A stretch of 47,288 nucleotides of DNA from Gammaproteobacteria bacterium (lineage in GTDB: Bacteria; Pseudomonadota; Gammaproteobacteria; Pseudomonadales; Oceanobacteraceae), in NCBI GenBank assembly GCA_013373125.1, contig JABXIK010000062.1:1-47288 (forward strand), written 5' to 3'. Shown piece after piece: positions 38,937-46,172 of this stretch. Under the pieces are notes generated by a model that saw only the letters and a list, made by a program, of their open reading frames with translations, was not told where the DNA came from and ran no database searches. Made by a program: the position numbers and the translations under genes. The stretch's first letter is position 1; every line of letters starts with the position of its first letter.

Positions 38937-40079
38937 TTAAGCTTTACGGGCTTTCATTAATTCAATGAAATGATCAAACAATGGGGCGGCATCGTGTGGG
39001 CCTGGGCTCGCTTCAGGGTGACCTTGGAAGCTGAACGCTGGCTTATCAGTACGATGAATGCCTTGCGTGGTGCCATCAAACAGTGACTTGTGGGTCACTC
39101 GTAAGTTAGCCGGCATACCCTCTTCACTCACTGCGAAACCGTGGTTTTGCGCTGTGATCAATACCGTATTGTCATCTAGGTTTTGCACTGGGTGGTTACC
39201 ACCATGGTGGCCGTGGCCCATCTTGATGGTTTTCGCACCACTGGCCAATGCCAATAATTGGTGGCCCAAACAGATACCGAATACAGGGATGTCGGTTTCT
39301 AGAAATTCTTTGATGGCAGCGATGGCGTAATCACATGGCTCTGGGTCACCTGGGCCATTGGATAGGAAAATACCATCTGGATTCATCGCCAACACTTCGC
39401 TGGCTGGGGTTTGCGCCGGTACAACGGTCAAATCACAACCGCGATCCGCAAGCATGCGCAAGATGTTACGCTTAACACCGTAATCATAAGCCACTACTTT
39501 GAATGGCGTATCGGTGACTTCTTCGTGACCCTTACCAGGCTCACGACCTAGCTGCCAGCTGCCTTCTTTCCAAGGGTAAGACGTTTCCGTGGTCACCACT
39601 TTTGCTAAATCCATGCCTTTCAAACCGGCAAAGCCTTTAGCAAGCTCTAGAGCTCGGGACTCATCGATGTTATCACCAGCCATTACACAGCCGTTTAAGC
39701 TGCCTTTTTCGCGCAAGATACGAGTCAATCGACGTGTGTCGATATCAGCGATACCCACTACGTTACGTTCAATCAAATATTCATCTAGGGCTTGTTGGCT
39801 GCGGAAATTGCTTGCAACCAAAGGGAGGTCACGGATCACTAGGCCAGCGGCCCAAATGCGATCACATTCTGCGTCTTCATCATTGGTTCCATAGTTACCA
39901 ATGTGTGGATAAGTAAGAGTAACAATTTGGCGGCAGTACGAAGGGTCGGTCAGGATCTCTTGGTATCCAGTCATGGAAGTGTTAAAAACCACTTCCCCAA
40001 CTGATTCACCATCCGCTCCAATGGCGGTTCCTTTAAAGATACTTCCGTCTTCGAGCGCAAGAATAGCTGGCTTTGACAA
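38937..40079 (-). CDS. carA: Carbamoyl-phosphate synthase small chain
   Basis: 380-residue glutaminase subunit. Class I amidotransferase triad: Cys in [12 protein letters not shown], His in [13 protein letters not shown], with the N-terminal [20 protein letters not shown]. The start is a TTG at 40079 preceded by GAGGAAG five bases upstream, which yields the standard [12 protein letters not shown]-terminus. The frame stays open another 45 codons to 40214, through the leader terminator, which is odd but more likely leader than protein. Confidence 0.94.
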   Translation of the reverse strand: MSKPAILALEDGSIFKGTAIGADGESVGEVVFNTSMTGYQEILTDPSYCRQIVTLTYPHIGNYGTNDEDAECDRIWAAGLVIRDLPLVASNFRSQQALDEYLIERNVVGIADIDTRRLTRILREKGSLNGCVMAGDNIDESRALELAKGFAGLKGMDLAKVVTTETSYPWKEGSWQLGREPGKGHEEVTDTPFKVVAYDYGVKRNILRMLADRGCDLTVVPAQTPASEVLAMNPDGIFLSNGPGDPEPCDYAIAAIKEFLETDIPVFGICLGHQLLALASGAKTIKMGHGHHGGNHPVQNLDDNTVLITAQNHGFAVSEEGMPANLRVTHKSLFDGTTQGIHRTDKPAFSFQGHPEASPGPHDAAPLFDHFIELMKARKA

Positions 40080-40116
40080 GGCTTCTTCCTCGTGACATTG
40101 CAAGTGGACAAGTCGC

Positions 40117-40153
40117 AAAAAAGCGGGACAAAGGTCAGACCCTATCCCGCTTT
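40117..40153 (-). terminator. Leader terminator (possible attenuator) of carAB
   Basis: On the minus strand AAAGCGGGA (40153-40145) pairs with TCCCGCTTT (40128-40120), 16-base loop, then a T-run (to 40117). It lies 38 bp before the carA start, inside the transcribed leader, as expected for attenuation. Confidence 0.7.
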
Positions 40154-40225
40154 CTAAAATTATATCTTTGGCTGGAGGTTGGGCGCTTAATTGATCATCG
40201 GCCCACCCGTGCAAATTAGGTGCGC

Positions 40226-40254
40226 ATTGTACGTTAGACGCCCAATGAAGTCCA
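40226..40254 (-). promoter_or_regulatory. Probable carA promoter
   Basis: -35 TGGACT (40249-40254), 17 bp, -10 TACAAT (40226-40231), then the GC-rich GCGCACC. Start near 40219 would give a leader of about 140 nt that contains the terminator at 40117-40153. A second TATAAT (40159-40164) lacks a -35. Confidence 0.5.
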
Positions 40255-40378
40255 TGCGTTTTACTCTAGATGAGACCTGAGATTTTACCAATTATGAGAT
40301 TTGGCTATTTATTGGCCAATGTTTTGCATGATTTGTCTTACTGTGGTTTTTTTGACCACCCAATACATGAGGTAAGTC

Positions 40379-40822
40379 ATGGCTGATAGCTTACATCAAG
40401 TGACCATTGAGGCCAGTCCAGCTGTGGTCTACAACGCCATTACCGAAACCCAAGGCATACAAGGCTGGTGGACCGACACCTGTGAAACCGCTCTCAAGGA
40501 AGGAGGGCATTGCCACTTTTGGTTTGATAACAAACAAACCCACTTCACCATGGAAGCCACCCGTTTATTACCCAATCAGCGGGTTTTCTGGCTATGCATT
40601 GATGGACCGGATGAGTGGATTGGCACAGAGCTGTGGTGGGAAATCAGCCAAGGTAGCAATGAACATTGCACCTTGGACTTTAAGCATATGAATTGGCAAC
40701 GGGACGATGGTTTATTCCCCTTATGCAACAGCACTTGGGGTAGCCTGATGACACAACTGAAACACTACTGTGAAACCGGCGAAGCCAACCCGTATTTTCA
40801 CAATCTCGCATGTGTCAGTTGA
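40379..40822 (+). CDS. SRPBCC (AHSA1-like) domain protein
   Basis: 147 residues forming one START-like fold of the AHSA1 type: HQVTIEASPAVVYNAITETQGIQGWW, then HFWFDNKQTHFTMEATRLLPNQRVFW, ending GWGSL-type helix (STWGSLMTQLKHYCETGE). The family binds hydrophobic ligands; no specific role can be read. GAGGTAAGTC precedes the ATG. Convergent with the SIMPL gene 12 bp away. Confidence 0.82.
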   Translation: MADSLHQVTIEASPAVVYNAITETQGIQGWWTDTCETALKEGGHCHFWFDNKQTHFTMEATRLLPNQRVFWLCIDGPDEWIGTELWWEISQGSNEHCTLDFKHMNWQRDDGLFPLCNSTWGSLMTQLKHYCETGEANPYFHNLACVS

Positions 40823-40834
40823 TGCCTTTAGGCA

Positions 40835-41515
40835 TCAACATTCACTGGCCAGCCAAGTCATATCCAAGCGCACATTCACCGTGTGCTCACTGGCCACCGG
40901 CGCAGACGATTTTGCCTCCATCATCATGACTCGAGGCGCCCCATGGGACTGGGTGTATTCTTTGATGGTTTCCACTTTCGGCTCACATAATTTAGCCAGA
41001 TTCATCAATGTGGATAACTTCGCTTGGTTTGCGGCATACGCCATCTCATAGGCTTGAGCCAAAGCGTGCTTGCGCTCCTGTTCACTCACACCCACCTCTC
41101 CTTGATACAGCGATTCCGGCTTAAACTGAGCCAAGGCCTTCATGGCTTGGGCATATTGCTCAAGACTCATGTCTTTTACGATGTAACTGTGATGCGCCTG
41201 ATAGCCGCTTAACTTTCTTGGGCCGTTGCTCGGATAATGATAAATGGGTTGCACGGATTCGTTTTGCGTCACCACATCAAAACCCGCCGTATCTTTCCAT
41301 TCTAAAAAGCCCACCAGCGCCATTTCTAATTCTGCCAAAGCCGTGTCACTGGATTGCGCCTGTGCAGTAAATCCAATTTGAATGCTGTACTGATCCGCTT
41401 TTAAAGAAACCTCACCTTGCGCCTGAGTCTGCAATTGCGTTTGGGGTGCGCTGTAACACCCACCTAATGTGGCCAGAACCAACATCCCTGCTATAAAAAC
41501 GCTGTGTTTCAACAT
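40835..41515 (-). CDS. SIMPL-domain lipoprotein
   Basis: 226 residues. A lipoprotein signal peptide with lipobox LGGC (Cys20) is followed by a SIMPL/DUF541 domain (residues about 33-220: AQGEVSLKADQYSIQIGF, LSGYQAHHSYIVKDMSLEQYAQAM). The family forms oligomeric envelope rings or is of unknown role. Asp/Glu retention signals at +2 are absent (Tyr), so outer-membrane sorting is likely. Confidence 0.8.
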   Translation of the reverse strand: MLKHSVFIAGMLVLATLGGCYSAPQTQLQTQAQGEVSLKADQYSIQIGFTAQAQSSDTALAELEMALVGFLEWKDTAGFDVVTQNESVQPIYHYPSNGPRKLSGYQAHHSYIVKDMSLEQYAQAMKALAQFKPESLYQGEVGVSEQERKHALAQAYEMAYAANQAKLSTLMNLAKLCEPKVETIKEYTQSHGAPRVMMMEAKSSAPVASEHTVNVRLDMTWLASEC

Positions 41516-41672
41516 CTGCCATCTCCCATTGATGCGAATAATATGTTTCTATCTTGTCTGCGGTTAAGAGAATCAAACAACTATAAAGTTCACTTTGCCA
41601 ACGCGCAAAGTTTCCGCAACCTTATTGAAGGCCTCTAATAATAACCAACCTTTCAATACCCAAGGATTAAAT

Positions 41673-42125
41673 ATGGCACTTGTCATTAGCCTACATATAT
41701 TAGCTGCGTGTATCTGGGTGGGCGGAATGTTTTTCGCTTACTTATGTTTAAGACCGGTGGCGGCAGACTTACTGGAACCACCCGTTCGATTGCGTCTGTG
41801 GCGAGATGTGTTCACCCGTTTTTTCAAATGGGTCATCTTGTGTATCGCAGCGCTGATCCTAAGCGGACACATCATGATTGCCTTATACGGCGGCATGAAG
41901 ATTGTTGGCTTACACGTGCACATCATGCTTTTGCTAGGCTACTCCATGTTTGCCATTTTCGGGCACGTTTTCTTTGTGCCGTTTAAACGACTAAAGCTCG
42001 CCGTCGCTGCAGAAAACTGGCCTGAAGGTGCAAACCACCTCAACAGTATTCGCAAGCTGGTGGGCTTAAACCTGATACTGGGTCTTTCCACTCTGATCGT
42101 GGCCAGCGCAGGTCGTTTTATTTAA
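41673..42125 (+). CDS. CopD-like integral membrane protein
   Basis: 150 residues with four hydrophobic segments and conserved histidines (SLHILAACIWVGGMFFAYL, FKWVILCIAALILSGHIM, LHVHIMLLLGYSMFAIFGHVFF, LNLILGLSTLIVASAG). Resembles the CopD domain / HemJ-like superfamily that may bind heme or copper. AAGGA before the ATG at 41673 sets the start; the frame opens at 41595. Followed 26 bp later by the dipeptidase gene. Confidence 0.75.
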   Translation: MALVISLHILAACIWVGGMFFAYLCLRPVAADLLEPPVRLRLWRDVFTRFFKWVILCIAALILSGHIMIALYGGMKIVGLHVHIMLLLGYSMFAIFGHVFFVPFKRLKLAVAAENWPEGANHLNSIRKLVGLNLILGLSTLIVASAGRFI

Positions 42126-42151
42126 TTCTTATTTATTTAATCGAGTTCATC

Positions 42152-43312
42152 ATGAAAATGATTTTAGGCATCGCCATCAGCGTGATGGTATTAGTCTTTG
42201 CGTTTTTGCACATTGCACCACCTTTTGTGGAAAAGTCTCAAAACATAGTAAAACCTCACGCCCCATGGCCGGTATCCGCTCAAGCACAAGCACTGCACGA
42301 TCAATTGCTTGTGGGTGATTGGCATACGGATTCTTTATTATGGGATCGCGACCTGCTAGAAGAAGAGGATTACGGGCATGTGGATTTTCCTCGCCTAGTG
42401 AAAGGCAATGTGGCTTTCCAAGTGTTCACCGCTGTGACCAAGAGCCCTAAAGGTCAAAACTACGAATCCAATTCCGCTAAGGCCGGTGACAACATCACCA
42501 CACTGGTCATGGCACAAGCTTGGCCAGTGCGAACTTGGAACAGCCTGTTAGAGCGTGCCCTGTATCAAGTAGAACGCCTTCACGATTTAGAGCTTCAAGC
42601 CCCTGGACAAATTCGCATTATCGAAACCCAACAAGACATTGATGAAGTGTTAACCCTGCGCCAAAAAGGCATCCAAATCACCGGCGCACTCATGGGTATG
42701 GAAGGAGCACATCCGTTAGAAGGTAAACTAGAAAACCTCGATGTCCTATATGACGCCGGTTACCGTCTCATCGGTTTACAGCATTTCTTTGATAACGAAC
42801 TCGGTGGTTCGCTTCATGGTCAAAGCAACGCTGGCTTAACCGAGTTTGGTGTCAATGTTGTCAAACGTGCATTAAGCAAAAACATGATCATCGATGTGGC
42901 CCACTCATCGCCGCAAGTCGTGAAAGAAGTATTGGCCCTAGTGGATCGCCCTATTGTGCTTAGCCACACAGGTATTCATGGCCACTGCCAAACCAAGCGC
43001 AACATTCCTGATTCACTCATGCAAGCCATTGCCGCCAATGGAGGAGTCGTGGGCATAGGTTATTGGAACGACGTGACGTGCGATGATACACCCGCTGGTA
43101 TTGTAAAAACCGTACGCGCAGCCATTGATTTAATGGGTGTGGATCATGTGTCCCTTGGCTCTGACTACGACGGCACAGTGGAAACCCAATTCGATACATC
43201 AGAACTGGCCGCCCTCACCCACGAAATGCTCAAGCAAGGATTCAGCGAAAGCGAAATTAAAAAAGTCATGGGAGAAAATATGCTGCGTGTGTTGCGCGCA
43301 AACCTAAAGTAA
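42152..43312 (+). CDS. Membrane dipeptidase, M19 family
   Basis: 386-residue zinc dipeptidase (renal dipeptidase family) with an N-terminal signal/anchor (MILGIAISVMVLVFAFLHIA). Metal-site motifs: GDWHTDSLLW (HxD), MGMEGAHPLEG (bridging Glu), IVLSHTGIHGHC, and VSLGSDYDGTVE. Probably faces the periplasm and cleaves dipeptides. Two genes of the same strand flank it closely. Confidence 0.9.
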   Translation: MKMILGIAISVMVLVFAFLHIAPPFVEKSQNIVKPHAPWPVSAQAQALHDQLLVGDWHTDSLLWDRDLLEEEDYGHVDFPRLVKGNVAFQVFTAVTKSPKGQNYESNSAKAGDNITTLVMAQAWPVRTWNSLLERALYQVERLHDLELQAPGQIRIIETQQDIDEVLTLRQKGIQITGALMGMEGAHPLEGKLENLDVLYDAGYRLIGLQHFFDNELGGSLHGQSNAGLTEFGVNVVKRALSKNMIIDVAHSSPQVVKEVLALVDRPIVLSHTGIHGHCQTKRNIPDSLMQAIAANGGVVGIGYWNDVTCDDTPAGIVKTVRAAIDLMGVDHVSLGSDYDGTVETQFDTSELAALTHEMLKQGFSESEIKKVMGENMLRVLRANLK

Positions 43313-43351
43313 TCCCTTATAATACAAGGCTGACTTTTTAGGTGAGCCATT

Positions 43352-44137
43352 ATGTGTGAATTACTGGGCATGAGTGCCAACACCCCAACGGACTTATGTT
43401 TTAGCTTCACAGGTCTCACCCAACGTGGGGGCAACACCGGCCCCCACAGTGATGGCTGGGGCGTGGCGTTTTTTGAAGGCAAAGGTTTACGCACGTTCCA
43501 TGATTCCAGCGCCAGCGCCAACTCCCAAGTGGCGTCCTTAGTACAAACCCTCCCCATAAAAAGTGAAACCGCCATCTGCCACATTCGCCAAGCCAATGTG
43601 GGCGATATTTGCTTAGCTAACACTCATCCTTTTGTGCGTGAACTTTGGGGACGCAATTGGGTGTTTGCACACAACGGGCAAATCGCCAATTTCAAAGGGC
43701 GAGTGGATGTATTTGAACCCATCGGCGACACCGACAGCGAACGCATCTTTTGCGACATCATGAATCACATACGCGCACGCCTCACCCGAAATGCCAGCCT
43801 CGAAGATTTGTGTGCACTACTCACGGAACTGGCTCAAGGTTACGCCAAGCAAGGTGTGTTCAACTGTTTATTAAGTAACGGCGATTGGCTGTTCACGTTT
43901 TGCAGCACCAAACTCGCATGCATTACTCGCCGCGCACCATTTGGTAATGCGCAATTAAAAGACGCCGACGTCACCGTGGATTTTGCTGGTGAAACCACAC
44001 CCAAAGACGTAGTCAGCATCATCGCCACAGAACCACTGACCACAGATGAAGCCTGGCACATTTATCAACCCGGGGAATGGAAGCTATGGCAAAAAGGAGA
44101 AGTCTTAATGGAAGGAGCTGTGAAGAAGAGTGTTTGA
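43352..44137 (+). CDS. Class II glutamine amidotransferase, YafJ-like
   Basis: 261 residues with the N-terminal nucleophile Cys2 (MCELLGMSANTPTDL) exposed by Met removal, then GLTQRGGNTGPHSDGWGVAFFEG, CHIRQAN and the glutamine-site NTHPFVRELWGRNWVFAHNGQI. Stand-alone glutaminase domain; the acceptor is unknown. Last ordinary gene before the repeat-rich island; the island repeat starts about 20 bp after its stop. Confidence 0.9.
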   Translation: MCELLGMSANTPTDLCFSFTGLTQRGGNTGPHSDGWGVAFFEGKGLRTFHDSSASANSQVASLVQTLPIKSETAICHIRQANVGDICLANTHPFVRELWGRNWVFAHNGQIANFKGRVDVFEPIGDTDSERIFCDIMNHIRARLTRNASLEDLCALLTELAQGYAKQGVFNCLLSNGDWLFTFCSTKLACITRRAPFGNAQLKDADVTVDFAGETTPKDVVSIIATEPLTTDEAWHIYQPGEWKLWQKGEVLMEGAVKKSV

Positions 44138-44156
44138 ATGAGTCTGACGTTTATTT

Positions 44157-44295
44157 AAGTCTGACGTCGGGAGACGGACGTCAGGAGCTTTTCTTTGATA
44201 AGAGAGACGAGCTTCGCTAACGGGAGATGCTTTGTTTGGTGAAGCTGGAAAGTTTGTTGATAAAGTCGGAAGGCGCTACGCTTTTCCGAGCTACG
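44157..44295 (+). repeat. Island repeat A (about 140 bp, paired with B)
   Basis: Begins AAGTCTGACGTC with the hairpin CTGACGTC / GACGTCAG (44161-44168 / 44177-44184) and ends with the REP-like hairpin CGGAAGGCG-CTA-CGCTTTTCCG (about 44268-44288). Closely similar to 44527-44668, same orientation. Three further GACGTC-rich short repeats lie at 44475-44518. Confidence 0.88.
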
Positions 44296-44305
44296 AGCTC
44301 CTCGC

Positions 44306-44461
44306 TTCAACGCCTTCATCGTCGCCTCATCTGCCAAAAACAAAGCCGAAGCCGAACGCAACAAAGTAGAAGCCATCGAATATTTTACTAATCAATATCG
44401 CAACATGTTATTAGCCAACATGGATGATTATATTGAAAAGTATGATGAGTATTTGAAGTAA
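44306..44461 (+). pseudogene. 3' fragment of a broken gene
   Basis: Between repeats A and B the plus strand encodes a protein-like tail without any start: FNAFIVASSAKNKAEAERNK, then VEAIEYFTNQYRNMLLANMD, DYIEKYDEYLK and a TAA. Composition (charged helix, then acidic end) looks like a genuine C-terminus. I do not recognise the family. The 5' part is gone, replaced by repeat A. Confidence 0.5.
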
Positions 44462-44526
44462 GCTTCGAGTCGGGTGTCTGACGTCTGGGGTCGGACGTCT
44501 GGGGTCGGACGTCGGACGCGAATTTG

Positions 44527-44668
44527 AAAGTCTGACGTCTGGAGACGGACATCGGACGCTTTTCTTTAGGAGATGCACGCTTCGCTGACGGGAGATGGAA
44601 GACGCTTTGTGCGGTGAAGCTGGGAAGTTTTTGGTTAAGTCGGAAGGCGCTACGCTTTTCCGACCTAC
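44527..44668 (+). repeat. Island repeat B (about 140 bp, paired with A)
   Basis: Same order of blocks as repeat A: AAGTCTGACGTCTGGAGACG, CTTTTCTTT, GCTTCGCT, GACGGGAGATG, GGTGAAGCTGG, AAGTCGGAAGGCGCTACGC, TTTTCCGACCTACG. The last bases contain the stop codon of the reverse transcriptase gene on the other strand. Confidence 0.88.
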
Positions 44669-45432
44669 GGGAATATTTCAAGATCGTCCATATCATTGAT
44701 ATTTCTAGGGTTTATAGTCCCAATATATGTTAAAACTCCCTCAATGACATTTTCATTTTTTGTACTAAGTAATTTCTGTTTGAATTCTATTAACCGTTTC
44801 TTTTCGATATCTAACTGATTCCGTTTCAATTTTATATTAAATACTGAAACTAAATTATTTGGCGCCTCTGATTTATTTAAATTAATTTTAAATGAAGATT
44901 TTTCAAAGCTTGTACAAACTTTACTATAAACTTTTTGAAGCTTATCTTTGTTATTCGAAGAAATAATAATGTCATCCATATAAACTGAAACCTTTACATT
45001 GTTCATCTTATTTAGATGTTTGAGCATAGATCCCAAGTTACTATTTTGAAGGCAAAGAGATGCAATAATTGGAGACTGGTTAAATCCAAAAGGCAACGTT
45101 TCTTGGGTGCTGTTTGGTTTTTTGACAGTTGATAATTTAGCAAATTCCCGCGCTTCGTTATAAGGCATCAACTTCTTTAAGTTTCTAGTAATCCTTGATT
45201 TATTTATACTCCCAAAGAAATCTTGTATATCAAGCCTTGTAAAATACTTATCATTTAAATGTGATTTAATTGCCTCTACATGCCCACCTTCTCTTAGGTG
45301 ATAGTAGTATTTAGGAAAAACCCACCTAGATTCAATTATTTTTTTAAGTCGTTTCCCAACAACTTTTGATTCATCGCTTTGAGTAAACACCCATATACCT
45401 GGCTTAAGTTCAAACCTTGAATTCCATTTCAT
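44665..45432 (-). CDS. Reverse transcriptase, retron/DRT-like (unknown group)
   Basis: 255 residues. RT motifs in order: FPKYYYHLREGGHVEAIKSH (39-58), TRLDIQDFFGSI (65-76, catalytic D68), LPFGFNQSPIIASL (113-126), VSVYMDDIIIS (148-158, catalytic D153-D154) and FKINLNKSE (181-189). The LPFGFxQSP form differs from group II introns (QGG), DGRs (IGNLTSQ) and classic retrons, and there is no NAxxH, maturase or integrase domain. It fits the 'unknown group' RTs, several of which are defence systems. Visibly AT-rich against its neighbours, so acquired. The last codon and TAG lie in repeat B, so the 3' end may be truncated. ATG overlaps the small ORF stop (ATGA). Confidence 0.85.
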   Translation of the reverse strand: MKWNSRFELKPGIWVFTQSDESKVVGKRLKKIIESRWVFPKYYYHLREGGHVEAIKSHLNDKYFTRLDIQDFFGSINKSRITRNLKKLMPYNEAREFAKLSTVKKPNSTQETLPFGFNQSPIIASLCLQNSNLGSMLKHLNKMNNVKVSVYMDDIIISSNNKDKLQKVYSKVCTSFEKSSFKINLNKSEAPNNLVSVFNIKLKRNQLDIEKKRLIEFKQKLLSTKNENVIEGVLTYIGTINPRNINDMDDLEIFP

Positions 45433-45563
45433 ATCTTTTGACCAAAGCGATAGTTGTAAACCACGTTCAGGAGTACTGAAACTTCATTGACTAGTTTTGC
45501 TAGCCAATAAGAAGTAACCGCGATATCCCGAACTAGGCTTAACATGTTTTTAAAATTTTTCAT
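45429..45563 (-). CDS. Small protein upstream of the reverse transcriptase (44 aa)
   Basis: ATG at 45563 with GGAG nine bases upstream (45573-45576); it reads MKNFKNMLSLVRDIAVTSYW, LAKLVNEVSVLLNVVYNYRF, GQKI, then TGA that overlaps the RT start as ATGA, the classical sign of translational coupling. Basic N-terminus, then an amphipathic or hydrophobic helix (about residues 8-37), basic end. No known family recognised. It could be an RT accessory, an effector or toxin, or only a leader peptide that coordinates RT translation. Confidence 0.65.
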   Translation of the reverse strand: MKNFKNMLSLVRDIAVTSYWLAKLVNEVSVLLNVVYNYRFGQKI

Positions 45564-45580
45564 GTTAATTTTCTCCTATT

Positions 45581-45729
45581 AAGTCTGGCGGACCTAGCGC
45601 GGAGCGCATGGTTTAAAACCAAGAAGCCAGTAATAAACATGAAAGCAAATTACAGGTATCCAAGTATCACTGAGTGACAATAAGAGATTAGATTCGAACT
45701 GCTTGCCGAACGAGCCTAATGCCAGACTC
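45581..45729 (-). ncRNA. Candidate structured RNA upstream of the RT operon
   Basis: On the minus strand GAGTCTGGC (45729-45721) pairs with GCCAGACTT (45589-45581), eight Watson-Crick pairs plus one G-U, enclosing 131 nt. Inside are ATTAG/CTAAT around a nested GCT/AGC hairpin, TCAC-TCA-GTGA, GGTT-TTA-AACC and GCGC-TCC-GCGC hairpins. It ends five bases before the ribosome site of the small ORF. The layout recalls the a1/a2-closed msr-msd RNAs of retrons and the template RNAs of DRT systems. Proposed from structure only. Confidence 0.45.
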
Positions 45730-45766
45730 TTTCATTCTTGTACAAGATACCCATTATTTCAAGTGT

Positions 45767-45805
45767 CGATCAAGGGGTTAGAAAGATCGAATCAAGGGGT
45801 CAGAG
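45767..45805 (+). repeat. Short tandem direct repeat CAAGGGGT(T/C)AGA
   Basis: CGATCAAGGGGTTAGA at 45767-45782 is repeated as CGAATCAAGGGGTCAGAG at 45788-45805. The wording 'AATCAAGGGGTCAGAGTACTT' is one I associate with scattered mobile repeats in gammaproteobacteria, from memory. No gene within. Confidence 0.5.
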
Positions 45806-45842
45806 TACTTGATCATAACCTGCCAAGATTTACCAACCTATT

Positions 45843-46095
45843 TCGCGCGCAAGCGCCCTCCCACAACATCTCAGAACAAACCGGAAACCAAACCCGTACC
45901 GATACCAACATGCGATTTCTGAGCACCGCTATAACCAAAGCGGTCGATCACCCCATAAGAGGCGAGCGGTGTGAAGTATGAGCGAAGAGGGGGGTGGGGA
46001 TACTTCCCCACAAGAGAAACCGTGCTGGCTTTAATTTACCAGAACACATCAACCTAGATAATTATCAGAGAAGCGAAAACGCACTTGCGCAAAAA
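45843..46095 (+). repeat. Island repeat R1 (about 240 bp, paired with R2)
   Basis: Starts with the right end of an earlier unit (GCGCAAGCGCCCTCCCACAA, 45847-45866), then CGGAAACCAAACCCGTACCG, CAACATGCG, a variable middle with hairpins ACCGCT/AGCGGT and GTGGGGA/TCCCCAC, then the conserved CCGTGCTGGCTTTAATTTAC, AACCTAGATAATT and CGCACTTGCG. Same orientation as R2. The outer blocks are nearly identical; only the middle differs. Confidence 0.85.
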
Positions 46096-46104
46096 GGTAA
46101 TGGA

Positions 46105-46122
46105 TACCCGCCTTTGCGGGTA
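46105..46122. repeat. Short palindrome TACCCGC-CTTT-GCGGGTA
   Basis: Seven-bp stem with four-base loop in GGATACCCGCCTTTGCGGGT context, a REP-like element widespread in proteobacteria. Lies between repeat R1 and the end of the Nudix gene, and may also end its transcript. Confidence 0.7.
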
Positions 46123-46172
46123 AGAAAAAATAGGAAAATGGGGACTGACAAGATAACGCTAACGCTAAAGAG

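Larger units (their letters stand above)
45730..46172. other. Gene-free stretch between RNA candidate and Nudix gene
   Basis: Contains the short tandem repeat (45767-45805), repeat R1 and the TACCCGC palindrome. The open frames here cross the repeats and show no protein-like composition. Confidence 0.6.

Noticed and set aside
44155..44696. Two minus-strand open frames of 73 and 102 codons
   Set aside because: They are translations of the repeats A and B (SEKRSAFR, SVSRRQT) with no ribosome site; the second also runs through the RT 3' end.
44665..45432. Group II intron or diversity-generating retroelement
   Set aside because: No maturase or endonuclease domain, no TPQGG or LPIGNLTSQ motif, and no template/variable repeat pair seen nearby.
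45680..45720. tRNA remnant around GTTCGAATC (minus strand) as an attachment site
   Set aside because: Only a T-loop-like word is present; no acceptor stem, anticodon arm or second copy of the segment is visible.
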